A stretch of DNA of 64,000 nt from Parasitella parasitica. Its lineage: Eukaryota > Mucoromycota > Mucoromycetes > Mucorales > Mucoraceae. Of this stretch, positions 47,330-58,274 are shown one piece after another. The notes beneath the pieces are model-generated. The model did not search any database and had not been told where the DNA came from. It saw only the letters and a program-made list of their open reading frames with translations. Position numbers and translations under genes: made by a program. The stretch's first letter is position 1. Every line of letters begins with the position of its first letter. The DNA is taken from positions 56,340 through 120,339 of the forward strand of contig MU619240.1 of the NCBI GenBank assembly GCA_025201805.1. Reading direction: 5' to 3'.

Positions 47330-48623
47330 TCACACACAATGCTTGCAATTATTCTTTTGATTCAGAACGCTGGAATGGTGAAAGACGTTTCTTGCTGCGT
47401 GTAAAAATATGTTGAGGATGTTTTTTGCAGCCATTATATTGCAATTCCAAATAATATTACAAGCGGTTTCTTGACACTGTAATACAGAATGTACTCTTCG
47501 CTTTGCTGGTCGTTGCACAACGTTTTCAACATTTCTTTTTTTGCAGTTGTTGCAGACTTGACTGGTGAGGTATTCGTCTACCATTTGGACTGTAACACCA
47601 CGATTTTCTTTACATTTTTGAAGAGCTTTTATGATAGTCTTTGTAGGTCCAGATCTTTTGCCTCTCATGGTAGGTGAAAATCTTCCATCTCCATAGGCAA
47701 CGATGGTTTTATTTGCCTTAACTGATCCATCAAGTGGTGGAGGGCGGGAGTAAGAATTGTTGTTTCCCGTTGTTGTCACCCGTACGATATTTGATCCTAT
47801 CATTAGTAAACATCTTGACTATTTCGCTGAAGGCTTTTTGCTTCTTTCTATAACATCTAAACTTTAAAATTTGCTCGTCAATCTCGCACGCATTTTTGAA
47901 CTCTTCAAAATATTGACGGATGAACTCAGGAGCCCTACTCCCATTACCTGCTAAGGTAAAAAATATAGCATAAACAAAATCTTGATTAATGATTGGCGTA
48001 TCTTCATTGGCGTCTGCACATTTCAGAATGATAAAGTTTGCAAATAATGAGCCTATATAGGTAATTTTGGTAGCGCACTCCACCAAGTTGTCAATTGATT
48101 TCATGAATGTTGTATTTGTGCATGTGGTTTTAAGTGAAGACTTGATGGTGAAAGCTTCTATCTTTTCGTCATCATTGTGTTGAACCACCTTCTTTTCTTT
48201 TCGATGTGGACAGAGTTTACTGGTAGACCTTGCATGATCTGTCTGTTTACATGAAGGACACAGCATTGGTTTGTTGGATTTGTTTTGTTTCTTGAACTCC
48301 TCTAAAGCAACTTTTTTGTCTTCTTTCTGTTGGACTTTCTTAGATAAAGTAAGAGTTTTGCTGGAAGAAGAATCTATATCATTAAATGAGCTAGCAGTCT
48401 TTTCTGTTGAGCTTGAAGCCTTTGCTGTTGAGCTCGAAGCTTGCTGTTGAACTCGAAGCATCGTTGGTGTTGTCAAATCAGCCTCCTCTTTTTGGTGATT
48501 CAAATCTGCACCTAAAACATAGTAAGACATATATTGTTTTCACAATGTATGTCTTAGATATTTACTTCTTATAGCTCTCCATCCTTTCCTATCTGAAGGA
48601 TCGTCTTTATGTTTACGCTTCAT
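47330..48623 (-). pseudogene. Degenerate Fanzor1 (eukaryotic TnpB-like RuvC nuclease)
   Basis: The minus strand starts at 48623 (exon 48623-48566, intron to 48512, next exon from 48511), giving MKRKHKDDPSDRKGW and then a Ser-rich linker. A CPSCKQTDH...CPHRK zinc knuckle follows, then a helical region (ITYIGSLFANFIILKC, AGNGSRAPEFIRQYFEEF). The frame ends at 47730. The C-terminal part continues in another frame from about 47800 to 47330: KTIVAYGDGRFSP, VTVQMVDEYLTSQVCNNCKK and CQETACNIIWNCNIMAAKN. This matches the TnpB/Fanzor C-terminus: RuvC-II-like strand, zinc ribbon, RuvC-III. Most of the central region with RuvC-I is missing, the frame is shifted, and the RuvC-III Asp (usual WNRDxxAAxN) is replaced in WNCNIMAAKN. 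The copy must be catalytically dead. Confidence 0.75.
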
Positions 48624-49129
48624 ATATGTGTGAGGAGTAAATTCAGTAAAGAAAAAGAAGGGATGAACTTACAACATTCAGTGATGTATCATGTTGAATT
48701 TGAAAAATTAGGCTCAATACAAAATCTCAAAGTGCATTACGATCAACACAGTGGATATTCGAAAAAAAAAGGGTATAGTTTATAAAGTTTAACTATCTAT
48801 ACAAAATTTATTAACATTTTCTAAAATGGCCAGTATTTCTGTCCTGAATGCTCATAATGTTAGAAGTGTGAGGTATAAAGTATGAGATATATAAATGTGG
48901 GTTGAATAAAAGTAGTGAGCACCAGCTCCTGTTTTGAAAGTAGAACGGCTTTGCATAAAGAAGAAAAGATAAGAGTAAAATAGTAAAAGAGAATACAATG
49001 GATTCAAGAGCCAAGGGAGTAATTCAAAGAGCTTCAGAGACAAAAAAAGCAAAGCAACAGTAAGCAAGCAGAGACAATTACCAAAAAGCAGACAAAACAT
49101 TTTCCGGGTTGCTTTAAATGGCTTCTTGT

Positions 49130-49153
49130 TTAGCATCTCTATTGGAGATGCTC
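49130..49153 (-). repeat. Right terminal inverted repeat of the Fanzor element
   Basis: This inverted copy of the left end has three mismatches in 24 and is followed by TA (49154-49155). Confidence 0.85.
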
Positions 49154-49262
49154 TAATTTATTAATTAAACGCTTATGTCGTAAGATGAAGTTTTATTTAT
49201 AACTCGACAAAACTACTAATTATACATAGTGGAGCTAAGGAAATAAAAGACAATGATCTATT

Positions 49263-51153
49263 CTAAACGACAGGTGCAAATTTTTTACGATTTTCATTAT
49301 CTACTTTAGACCTTTTGAGATCGCCTTTAATCCATAAACACGGCAGATTTCCGACAAACATGATTCCGGCCACTACAATCATAGAGGTATTCATATTATT
49401 TGGTGGTGAGGCATTTGGACCAGCACGCAGTGCATCGATAATAAGCGAAAAGACTACCATAGTTAAGGAACAGAGAGTCCATAACACACATGAACTGATG
49501 GATTCTGACACGGGGTAGGTAACTACACATGATTAGTTGATTAAATAAGCTTAGAATGTTATTAATGCCATATCTGTACACATACTTTCACTGGCAACTT
49601 CTAAATACACAGGGAACAATGCATAAGAGCAGAAGCCATTAATGATACACGCTATGACAACTACCGAGAATGCGTCAGGTATCACTATAAACGGGTTAAT
49701 TATAAGACCGTACATTTGTCTCCCTGCAAGACATTTAGACTTACATAAGAATATAAAGGCTGCATACGAAAAGACGACCATAGGGGTAAACATTTTGATG
49801 AGCATGAAGTGCTGGCTCGACTTTCCGAGCCAATATCCTGTCATCCCTATCAAGTATAATTAAATTTACAGGAATTCCGCTCCAGGCAATGCACATACCT
49901 CCTCCAAAGCAACCACTAAAGACAATCAGAGCTGCACATATGCCGGCCTGTTGCTCGGTGTATCCAAACGGTGAAATAGCCTCCATGATCAATACAGAAA
50001 CAGAAAAAACCATGCCCATAGAAACAGATGTAATAATCGCAATCCACCAGAATTGCATATTGGTCACAACTTGCTTGACACCTTGCCAAAATGGAGTTCG
50101 CTCTAAGGTAGCAGTGGCAGAAGGTGGTACTTTTGGTTTATTGGGAATAAAGAAGGTTGGTATTGTGAAAACAGTAGATATGCTTGCCACGATGATGAGC
50201 TAATATGATGAGTTGAATTTAATATCGTTATGTATGAACATTTGTTGTTTAATTTTACCATTCTAGGGATATCTTGAATGGATGGTGCTAGCATTGGTAT
50301 CAATAAGGGAGCCAGGGACATTCCCAATTGAACAGCTTGTAGGAAATACGTCAGTCTACTGTTGCATACAATCCTAAAACAGCTTACATAGCACGGTGTT
50401 TGCGATACCACGATCTTTGGGCGCAAACCAGACTGCAACAAACTAAAATAAATGTGTTATAAACTGATAAATCTATGCTGGTGGTTCTAAGGTGTGAATA
50501 CCTTTGCCGCTAAACTATAAATTAATCAATATTGATTCTGTTTCAGTGGATGTCTTGTCTTTGACTTACTTGTAGATCAGTGGACCACCTATGCTAGCAA
50601 TAAACTGCCCTGCCATTACAACTGGATATCTCTTTTCAATGGGGAGAATGATGGCGATACATCTAATCCAGCAGCCAACAGTATTGATCACAGCACAAAG
50701 CACAATCTAAGGATTACATCAGTATATACATGAACACTTTGGGGATGTCGTATTTACGGATGCTTTAATGCCAATTTTTTCGTATGCCCAAGCAGTCAAT
50801 AATGAAAAAACTGTATTGCAAATAGCAGAAGCATTCGAAAGCCAATTGATTTGACTGAGAGATACATTCATCCATTGCGACATGACATTAGGAGCACTTG
50901 CGCCAGTAGTCCACATAAAAGCACAACTTGTGCTCACTCCCATGCAGACTAACGTCTCTATCCATGCGACAGCACTTGTTTTTTCCTCAATGACCGTTAT
51001 ACCTTCTTTTTCTTGAAATTCTACAGCAACATTGGTCGCGGAAGATGAGGTAGATAGAAATGTTGATAGGCTTGTATCATTTTTAATAAGTCTTTTGTCT
51101 TGATCTATCGTATAGTCCTCTATATGCTCAAAATTAGATTTGTCTTGTTCCAT
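49263..51153 (-). CDS. SLC49 (FLVCR/DIRC2)-like MFS transporter
   Basis: Nine exons on the minus strand (51153-50758, 50706-50570, 50514-50502, 50442-50388, 50335-50259, 50199-49899, 49846-49745, 49684-49586, 49522-49263) give 479 residues and about 12 membrane helices. Family features: SQINWLSNASAI in TM1/2, NTVGCWIRCIAI, the VWFAPKDRGIANTV loop after TM4, SVQLGMSLAPLLIP in TM5, and EITYPVSESISS in a late helix, as in FLVCR1/2 and DIRC2. Human relatives move choline/ethanolamine (FLVCR1/2) or pyridoxine (SLC49A4). The substrate here is unknown. A hydrophilic N-terminus of about 70 residues and a basic tail face the cytosol. Exon 3 is a 13-nt microexon; skipping it would break the frame. All phases match, so the gene appears intact. 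Confidence 0.78.
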
Positions 51154-51782
51154 AATTATCGTAGAAAGAGAAATAAAAAGCAAATATGATATGTAATCAC
51201 TGCAAGGCTTTCTTTTAAACAATACAGATGGCATGACACTATATACCTCGACTCCTTTCTTGTATATCCCGGTTAAAATGCTATAATGCATGAACTATTC
51301 AGTTTTTAACTATTGCCCTTTAATAAAACAATAATAACGACAAACCACCACACCCCGTTTTGAGATAATGCCATTTACATTACCATAAGGTAGCTGACCG
51401 ATTAGTACAAGACTAAAACAAATAGACATCCCGAGAGAAAGGCGGGGTAACTGAAATTTCGGAGAGATGCTGCAGTAACACCAGAAAGGTGTAATGTGCA
51501 ATGTTGCAGCGAACAAGTGCTTTTTTTTTTTTCGAAGTGCTACACCAATGATAAGTATGTGTAACTTTTGCACCTCATGGCTGCCATGGGCTTTCTAATA
51601 CACATTTAGTAAGATGTCAAAAAAGAGAGAGACCTAGACAACAAATTTAATTGATGGTTTTATTTCGAAATCGACTTGAGGTATATATCAAACAAGTAAA
51701 AACAAAAACAAGATATACGTAGTTTGATATAATTCCTAGCAAAAGGCCATCTCTTTTTTATTTCCCCTATTCTCAAGCTATT
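51154..51782. promoter_or_regulatory. Divergent intergenic region
   Basis: This 629-base stretch separates the starts of the SLC49-like and the tail-anchored protein genes. A TTGATATAAT-like element near 51723 precedes a pyrimidine-rich leader of the + strand gene. No gene is seen. Confidence 0.35.
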
Positions 51783-52235
51783 ATGACCAAAACCTTACCA
51801 CCGGCTACATTAAAGACGCAACAAGAGGCTAATATGGCTGTGGAAATTGAACATGCTAATAATAGCAGCACATCATCCAATTCGTCTATTTCTACAACGA
51901 CTATACCTTATTATGGAAGTCGAGAACCAAAGCAATCCATAAAAGAGACTGATCGTGTTATATTTCAAATGATGGATGATATCCAAATCAATAAAACAGT
52001 AATTAAAGAAAAGGCAGGCGATGTGGAAGCATACAAACAGCAGGATCCCTTTGCAGTTGAAAAGGTAGTAGCGAGACATCATGGCATACTATGGAGATTC
52101 CGCATTGTACTCAGCTCAATTGTCATTTTACTGCTTGTGGTTGGTATGTTATTAAATGTGTGCAATATTATCTGATAATTAATTTCGAAAATAGTAACCG
52201 TTGTTGTCAGCGAAATTACAAAGAAAAGGCCTTGA
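51783..52235 (+). CDS. Small tail-anchored membrane protein, unknown function
   Basis: Exons 51783-52143 and 52195-52235 encode 133 residues. I recognise no family. The N-terminal 55 residues are Ser/Thr/Asn-rich; then comes a charged amphipathic region (DRVIFQMMDDIQ, KTVIKEKAGDVEAYKQQDPFAVEKVVARHH). A single hydrophobic segment of about 20 residues starting IVLSSIVILLLVV lies near the C-terminus, giving tail-anchor (or type II) topology. A GTATGT...AATAG intron of 51 nt interrupts this segment. If it is retained, translation stops at 52175 with an almost equally long hydrophobic end (130 residues), so either form yields a membrane tail. The polar pre-membrane helix recalls SNARE or membrane-contact adaptors, but no heptad register convincing for a SNARE was seen. 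Confidence 0.55.
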
Positions 52236-52437
52236 TTAGATTAGAACCAATCGCTTTTTTTTAATATTTATGTATTTTATTTGATTCTAAATGTGCGTGT
52301 GTAATATGATGTAGTTTTGTAATTAATTAGATGTGGTTAAATAAGCGGCGGTAATAGTAGTAATAGTAGTAGTAGTGGTAGTAATAGTGGTTTAAGTAAT
52401 TTTTTTTAATCCAGAACCGTAAGAAATACACATAAAC

Positions 52438-54344
52438 TTATGATTTTCTATTAATCACAGTTCTTCTAATTTGAGGCGTTGAGGGAGTTAATCGAGATAT
52501 GGTTGATCTTGATGCAGTGGATGATGCTATTGGTCGTCTAGAGCCAATATCTGATGTTGGTGTTTTAGGAGGAGAAATAGGAGATGCCCTGCTGGTCGTG
52601 CTTGTGCTTGAAAGTCTGGATGATGAGCGCAATTGCTTTGTATTCGTGGACGCCAAAGTAGATCTACTACTGGAACGTACAGGCTGTTTTTGCTGCTGTT
52701 TCAACAAGGCAATTTCTTGGGTTGCCGCATCAAGCTTGCGTTGTATAGACTTTCTTTGTTCGGCTTCTTCTTTTGAATGCATCTTCAATTCGCGAAGCTG
52801 ATCAAGCACGCGAGACATCATTGATTCCATTTCTGCTCTTGCCTTGGATTCATGGCGCAGGCGGGATTCGAGAGGCTGAACTTGAGCCACGACTTGGTCC
52901 ATCTTTCGCTCGTAAGTCTGTCTCATGCTGACCTCTTGTTCAACACGTTGATGCAAAACTTGATGTTGGTGGTCCATCAATACTGTCATGTCCTCGGTAG
53001 CTTTTTCAAACGCCATGCGCATAGCTGTTTCTTCCTCGAGGTTTTTTTCAAGCATGTAGATGCGCTCTTGGAGTTGGTTGTTGTTGCGGCGATGAATGGT
53101 ATCGTTGATATGGGCCAGGCCAGCAAGCACACGATGAGATACCTTCAAGGATCCAGAATTGTTGATGGCAGCCTTTTTGCGGAAAATGTAGCCTCTCCAG
53201 ACAGACTGGATCTTGGTTGCAGCTTCATAGCGCTCGTCATCAAACTGCATCATGTATTCTTGCTCTTGGTCTGACAAGGGAAGAAATACAGAGGCTGATT
53301 CAATGAGCTTGTGTTCGTAGCCTTCGTCATCGTAACCTTCATCAGAGCTAGTGAAACTGCTGGTAGACTGAGAGCAATGAATGAAGGTAGGGGGGGACAG
53401 GTTGGACTTGCTGATCTTCATGACAATCACTTTGGAGTGGTTGGAGTAGCTGCTTTGGCCATCTTCGCTGAGGCTAGCAAGATCATCATAGTGAGAGCCA
53501 AACCTGTCAGCCTCGGAATTCATTCTGTCACGGTAGTAAGGGTGAACACTGCGATAGTCTAATTTGGTTGGCTGTTAGTCACTTTGATTGTTCACTCATG
53601 TGCATGCTAAACTACCTTTTTCGTTCTCGGATTCAGAAGCTGAATATTCAGGAAATGTAAATGAACTTTTATCCCAATTGATTCTGTCTTCTTCAGCAAC
53701 ACGTTCCAAGTACTGAATATGACGATGCGCAGACAAAAAGGAGGACGGGCGGGCACACTGCAGAGATTTGCGAATAATAACAGTGCCGGTGGAGTCGTAT
53801 GACTCTCCACGAGTTCGGTCAAAATCGCTACTGGTTGCTTGCGTGGGCAATTGAAGAGGTGAGAGTTGATGATCTGCTACAAATGACATGTCTGGGTTGC
53901 TGAATGTATTGAGATACTGGTCAAGCAATTGCTCTGAATTCTGAAAGGCATCTGATTCGTCGTAGTAATCTTCCTCCTCCTCCTCCTCGAACAGGATATT
54001 CGAATATGCAGTTGTTGAGTTTGAAGTAAATGAGCATTCGTCAAAAAAGGAGAACTTTTCCTGGTCAATTTCGCTTGCTTCAATAGCTAAAATGCACGAT
54101 TTTGGAGGGAATTCATAATCGAATTGTTCGGGAGCAAGGTGCTGAGTAACTTCAATCAATTCCTAAGAGTAGACACACGAGTTAGCCATTACAATATAAA
54201 ACAAATATTCGTGCTACAGCACGATTGCATTGCAGCCAACGTCCACGTTTTTAGATTAAAATGTTTTACCTTTTCGTCTTCAACAGCCATCAAGGATGTC
54301 GAATCGCGGAGCATAATCGGTTCAGGGTTAAAGAAATCGGTCAT
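52438..54344 (-). CDS. IQ-motif coiled-coil protein
   Basis: Three exons on the minus strand (54344-54270, 54162-53616, 53558-52438) encode 580 residues. The N-terminal 320 residues are acidic and low in complexity. A calmodulin-binding IQ motif, EAATKIQSVWRGYIFRKK, lies at about residues 320-340. A long coiled coil follows (about 345-480; LQERIYMLEKNLEEE, MRQTYERKMDQVV, EMESMMSRVLDQLRELKM). The tail is Ser/Thr/Arg/Pro-rich and basic (about 490-580). I recognise no named family. The layout of IQ motif, coiled coil and basic Ser-Arg tail is seen in cytoskeleton-associated proteins, and the basic SxIP-poor tail could bind microtubules; that is inference. Coding is well supported by the length of the frame and in-phase splice sites. 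Confidence 0.7.
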
Positions 54345-56856
54345 CGTTCTTTAGATGTGCAGTGTTAAAAGTGAGTGGAATGGGTTGTAATTTTTTTTTT
54401 TTAGTATTTTTTGATGTTGGAGAACAAGATGTTCTTATTCTTGTTATGAATGAAAGCGATGTTTGTGCGTAGAAGAGCAAGCGCTTTGTTTATTTTTGGT
54501 GTTTTGAATTGAAGAGAAAAAACAAAAGAAAGAAGAAAGAAATCGGTCAAGGCCGCAGATTTTTCGATTCATTTTATACCATTTTCATACCTCAAGGAGG
54601 CACACAATACATATGCTCAAAAAGGGTTTGCTCCAAATGCGCCTTTTTTTTTTAGAACTATGGTAGCACACATTCGTTCATTTATTTTTACTTAAAACCT
54701 TTAATGGAGATCAAACTTGCCGCCATTACTGCTACGTATGCAAGGTTAATGACACCAATAAGGAGTACATACATCATTTCTTGATACTTTTGGTTTTAGG
54801 CATGTTAAATGAAAAAAAACAATTCCCAGACTTCTCTCCAACTGACAGCTGCCTTAATATAACTCGTAATTTACGACAATATTAGTGCTATACTAATCAT
54901 CATGACCAATTAAAACGTCGTACAAGCGCCTAAACAAGCTCACCATGCGAACGGCACGAAAATCATCAAGTCCGTTTTGCGATCGACAGTGTTCGAGCCT
55001 TCAATTTGTTAGATGTATATATATAAAACGATTTGTAATTATACGGACATTACGTCGCATACTCTATGGTAACTATTAAATCTTGGCATTGTCTCAACAT
55101 GTCGTGTGCTTATCACTCATATTTATGCAAACCCAATGACAATGAAAGTGGTTGAATCAGAAAATATAGCATTCCCAATCGATCGATTAAGCTTATACAA
55201 AGTATAATGAAATATTTGTTTTTTTTACACCAATGAAACCTTGCACATGAAAATCAAAGTTTAAGATTAGTACACATAAAGGTCTGTGTTGCTGTCACCA
55301 ATTTATTTGCTTGCGCATCTCATTTGTACATATGCTCTGCCATTAATATGTGTGTCTGATACAAACAATACTCCTGAATAGACTCATTGTTTCAGAACAC
55401 AAGCCAGTCAGCCGCCTAGTTTGTCATAGATCATGTTCGATAAGGTACAGATATTCGACAATTTATTTTTATCCTTGGCAAAGTCGCTTGTGGATGGCTT
55501 AAATCACTCTGGCACGTACAATTTTTAGCCAATTTTTCTATCATCTTCTTGGGCGCAAGCTCAATAAAACCATTTTTAGATCCTGCTGCGCGATTCCGTT
55601 CTTTTCCAACGTACATTCAGATGGCATACGCCATTTCTAAAGCCTTCCATCTCGTAACACCTTACATATATAGATGGCTTACACTGATTGATTTGCTTCT
55701 TGAACAAAGCTTAATTAACTTTTCATACAATTATGGACGCCAGTACTATACCTTTTGTAATGATTTCTCTTGGCTTTTTACTCTTGTTTTTTGAAAATTA
55801 CAATCTCTAAATGCACAAAAATCTGGTGCACAGAATGTGCCAGTAAGCAACTTATGTTACCCCTTCCAATTTTTAGACATCTGCAGAAAAGGATCAACAT
55901 AAATTGTACCATACCCCAAGTTTTAATGGTATATGCAGAGATTCTAACCCTAATGGATTCAGACTGACAATTTCGGATAAAGGAAATTTCCAAAGGTTTT
56001 TTTCACTACTATCAGACAGCTTTGAGTCCATTCATTACTAATAAAAGTATTGTAACTTATATGAAATATTTTATTTTATTTTTTTAGTTTGTACTCAAAT
56101 TGCTCTTTTATACTGAAAAATACTCCAATTTGAATATTTGGCAAAAAGTCAAGAATATTAGCTTGTAAGGTAGAAATTAATACAATTACCATGAAGAAAT
56201 AAGGATTTGAATACGCTGCTACTAGTAAAAATGTTACGAAAAGTCTCATTTTTCAAATTAACATTGCATTTTGTCTAAAACGAGATTTACCATGACGAAG
56301 TACAAGGCAAAAATCAGGTGTGGGGAAATCTTGCAGTGGCGCATCAAAACGAATCTATTCATAAGAGGTATGAAATTATTCGATATCTCTTTTAAGCGGT
56401 GTAAACAGCCAAAATCGACAAAATAAGAAGCAAAAGACCACAATTAGGTAATTTTAGGAGATTTTCTGACTAAGAATGCCATGTTGTATTAGTGAAGAAT
56501 CGTTCTCATAATACGCACAGGTGGTGAATCAAGTAAGAAATAAAGTAATCCGAAAGGCAAAACCTCCAAATGAAGACATCCGAGACACGATGTCAAATAA
56601 AGTGGTATGATTTTTTGTTCATGAATGTATTGACATTAGACACATATAAAACCTGGCGAATGAAAGCCGGCCTTTTCAGATTTAACACTGTTAAACAATT
56701 TAAGCAAAAACTGTCAAGCATACAACGTAAACAGTGTTGAATAGAAGTGTTTCCATTTTTCGATAAACATACATTGTAGGCTCTATATTTTCTTACAGAA
56801 AGTTTATTATTAAAACGGTGATAATAGGGTATGCAATTACTATGTGTTGAGAAGTA
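54345..56856. other. Intergenic AT-rich region
   Basis: About 2.5 kb without a supported gene. The first 250 bases upstream of the IQ-motif gene are rich in TTGATGTTGGAG/CTTATTC-type sequence and form its promoter side. Frames at 55431-55993 and 56258-56443 are short, AT-driven and unlike proteins. Confidence 0.4.
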
Positions 56857-58274
56857 TTATTGTTCATTTGATCGGGTTGTCATTCCAGCCATAAGACGTT
56901 GCTCAGTTGTGATGGGCTCATTCCATTGTCCATCATAGACCAAGGATTTCTGCGTAGACATAAAACCAGCGACAGCAGCCCTCTCAGCTTCATACATTTC
57001 AGGCGTAACACCTTCGAACTGATTATTGAATGTGTAAAAGTTGGTAGCATACTCAAATCGATCCAAGTTGGGAAATAGCTTTGTGAGATCATGAAAGCCA
57101 GGAGAGGATAATGGCGTTGTAATGAACTTGGTAACTCTAAGGTTGCGCAAAGAAGATCCTGGAAGGTCGAGTTGAGGTGTATCTGCTGGCTGCTGTATAA
57201 AGTGCTGATGGTGATAATGATATTGGTGCTGGTGATTATATTTATGTCTTAAAGAATGTGTGTCATAAGGTCGGAAACGGCGCTTGTTGCTTCCTCTAGC
57301 GGTTTTAGTTTGTTGATCTTGTAAAGAATCACGCAATGAATTGTAAAGGGCCAGGTCTCTGTTTGTGACACATGCCAAATCATGAACCTCCAGTGTTCTT
57401 AGATTTTTACATTTGCAGAGAAGTTCCCAAAAAGCGCGACTAGAAATTGTACCTGTAGGAGAAGCGCCACGGAGCTCATGTCCATCTTCACTGATAAGGC
57501 CGGTTAATTCAAGGACATCTTTAGATTTGATACTGCAAAGAGTCAGAGATTCGAGCAAAGGCCAGTGTCTTGCCATAGTCATAAGGACAGCATCGTTCAT
57601 ACCAGCGTGCAGGCCACGGAAATGGCGCATTTTAGGACTACCAGACACAATGGCTTGTAATAAACCAGAAGAGTGAAGGCCTTTATCCCCATTACTGACG
57701 TAGTGAAATGTCCCGAGAGAGTTGGCATTGCAAGCAATAGCACAGAAAAGTTCGGTCATTTCAAAATCTAGATCGCAGTTGAGGATTTTGATTGTGTGCA
57801 GAGTCGAACGTCCCAATTCCATGAGTTGAGTAAACAAATCAGAAAAGTGATTGTGAAGCTCAAAGCCATTTTTCAAATACTCTTGTCTTCTGCGAGCAGG
57901 TTGGAGAGCTCTGATGTGTGAAAATAATAATGGTCTATTTGGAGGTTGAGTTGAAAACTGGACAGGAACAACTGCATTTTGGATGAATTCAGAGAAACAG
58001 CCCTCGATTGTGATACTTCTGATGCGAGGGCTTATTTGGACGATACGCTGCATGGCCAGCAGGAGCGTATTGAATTCAAGGTCTTTCAATACAATATCTT
58101 GATACAAATGAGGGTCATTACAGTTGTAATACCATTTGTGAGAGACTCTAATGAAAAAAATGTGAGTGCCATGAGTATGTGCTTATTGCAATGGATACTA
58201 TACCTTGAAGCCCTCAATTTATCAGGTAATGACAGATAGGCAAATATTTGTTGAAGAATAGGGTTTGGAAACAT
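56857..58274 (-). CDS. F-box protein with leucine-rich-repeat-like region
   Basis: Two exons on the minus strand (58274-58204, 58147-56857) encode 453 residues. The N-terminal 45 residues are an F-box: NPILQQIFAYLSLPDKLRAS, then RVSHKWYYNC, split by the intron. F-boxes bind Skp1 in SCF ubiquitin ligases. The rest contains irregular leucine-rich segments (TLHTIKILNCDL, LLESLTLCSIKS, NLRTLEVHDLA, SLRNLRVTKF) typical of the large, fast-evolving F-box/LRR families of Mucoromycota. A His/Gln/Tyr-rich insertion (about residues 315-340) interrupts the repeats. Substrate unknown. The frame is intact and the start codon is immediately followed by the F-box. Confidence 0.82.

Larger units (their letters stand above)
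47191..49153 (-). mobile_element. Fanzor-carrying transposon with terminal inverted repeats and TA target duplication
   Basis: The left end (47191-47214) reads GAGCATCTCCAA followed by CGGAGGTGCTAA. The reverse complement of the right end (49130-49153) reads GAGCATCTCCAA followed by TAGAGATGCTAA. That is 21 of 24 matching bases. Both ends are directly flanked by TA (47189-47190 and 49154-49155), as in Tc1/mariner-like insertions. Each repeat is itself a near-palindrome (AGCATCTCC paired with GGAGGTGCT). The 1963-bp element encloses one broken gene on the minus strand (47330-48623) plus about 140 bases between its stop and the left end, where an omega-type guide RNA would be expected. No separate DDE transposase is present, so this copy is non-autonomous or decayed. 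Confidence 0.8.

Noticed and set aside
47187-49156. Reading the Fanzor element as a PIF/Harbinger-type transposon with TTA/TAA duplication
   Set aside because: The flanks are TTA on the left and TAA on the right, which are not direct repeats of three bases. Only TA is duplicated.
52499-52801. Plus-strand frame opposite the IQ-motif gene
   Set aside because: It is antisense to the Ser/Arg-rich tail of the IQ-motif protein, with no independent evidence.
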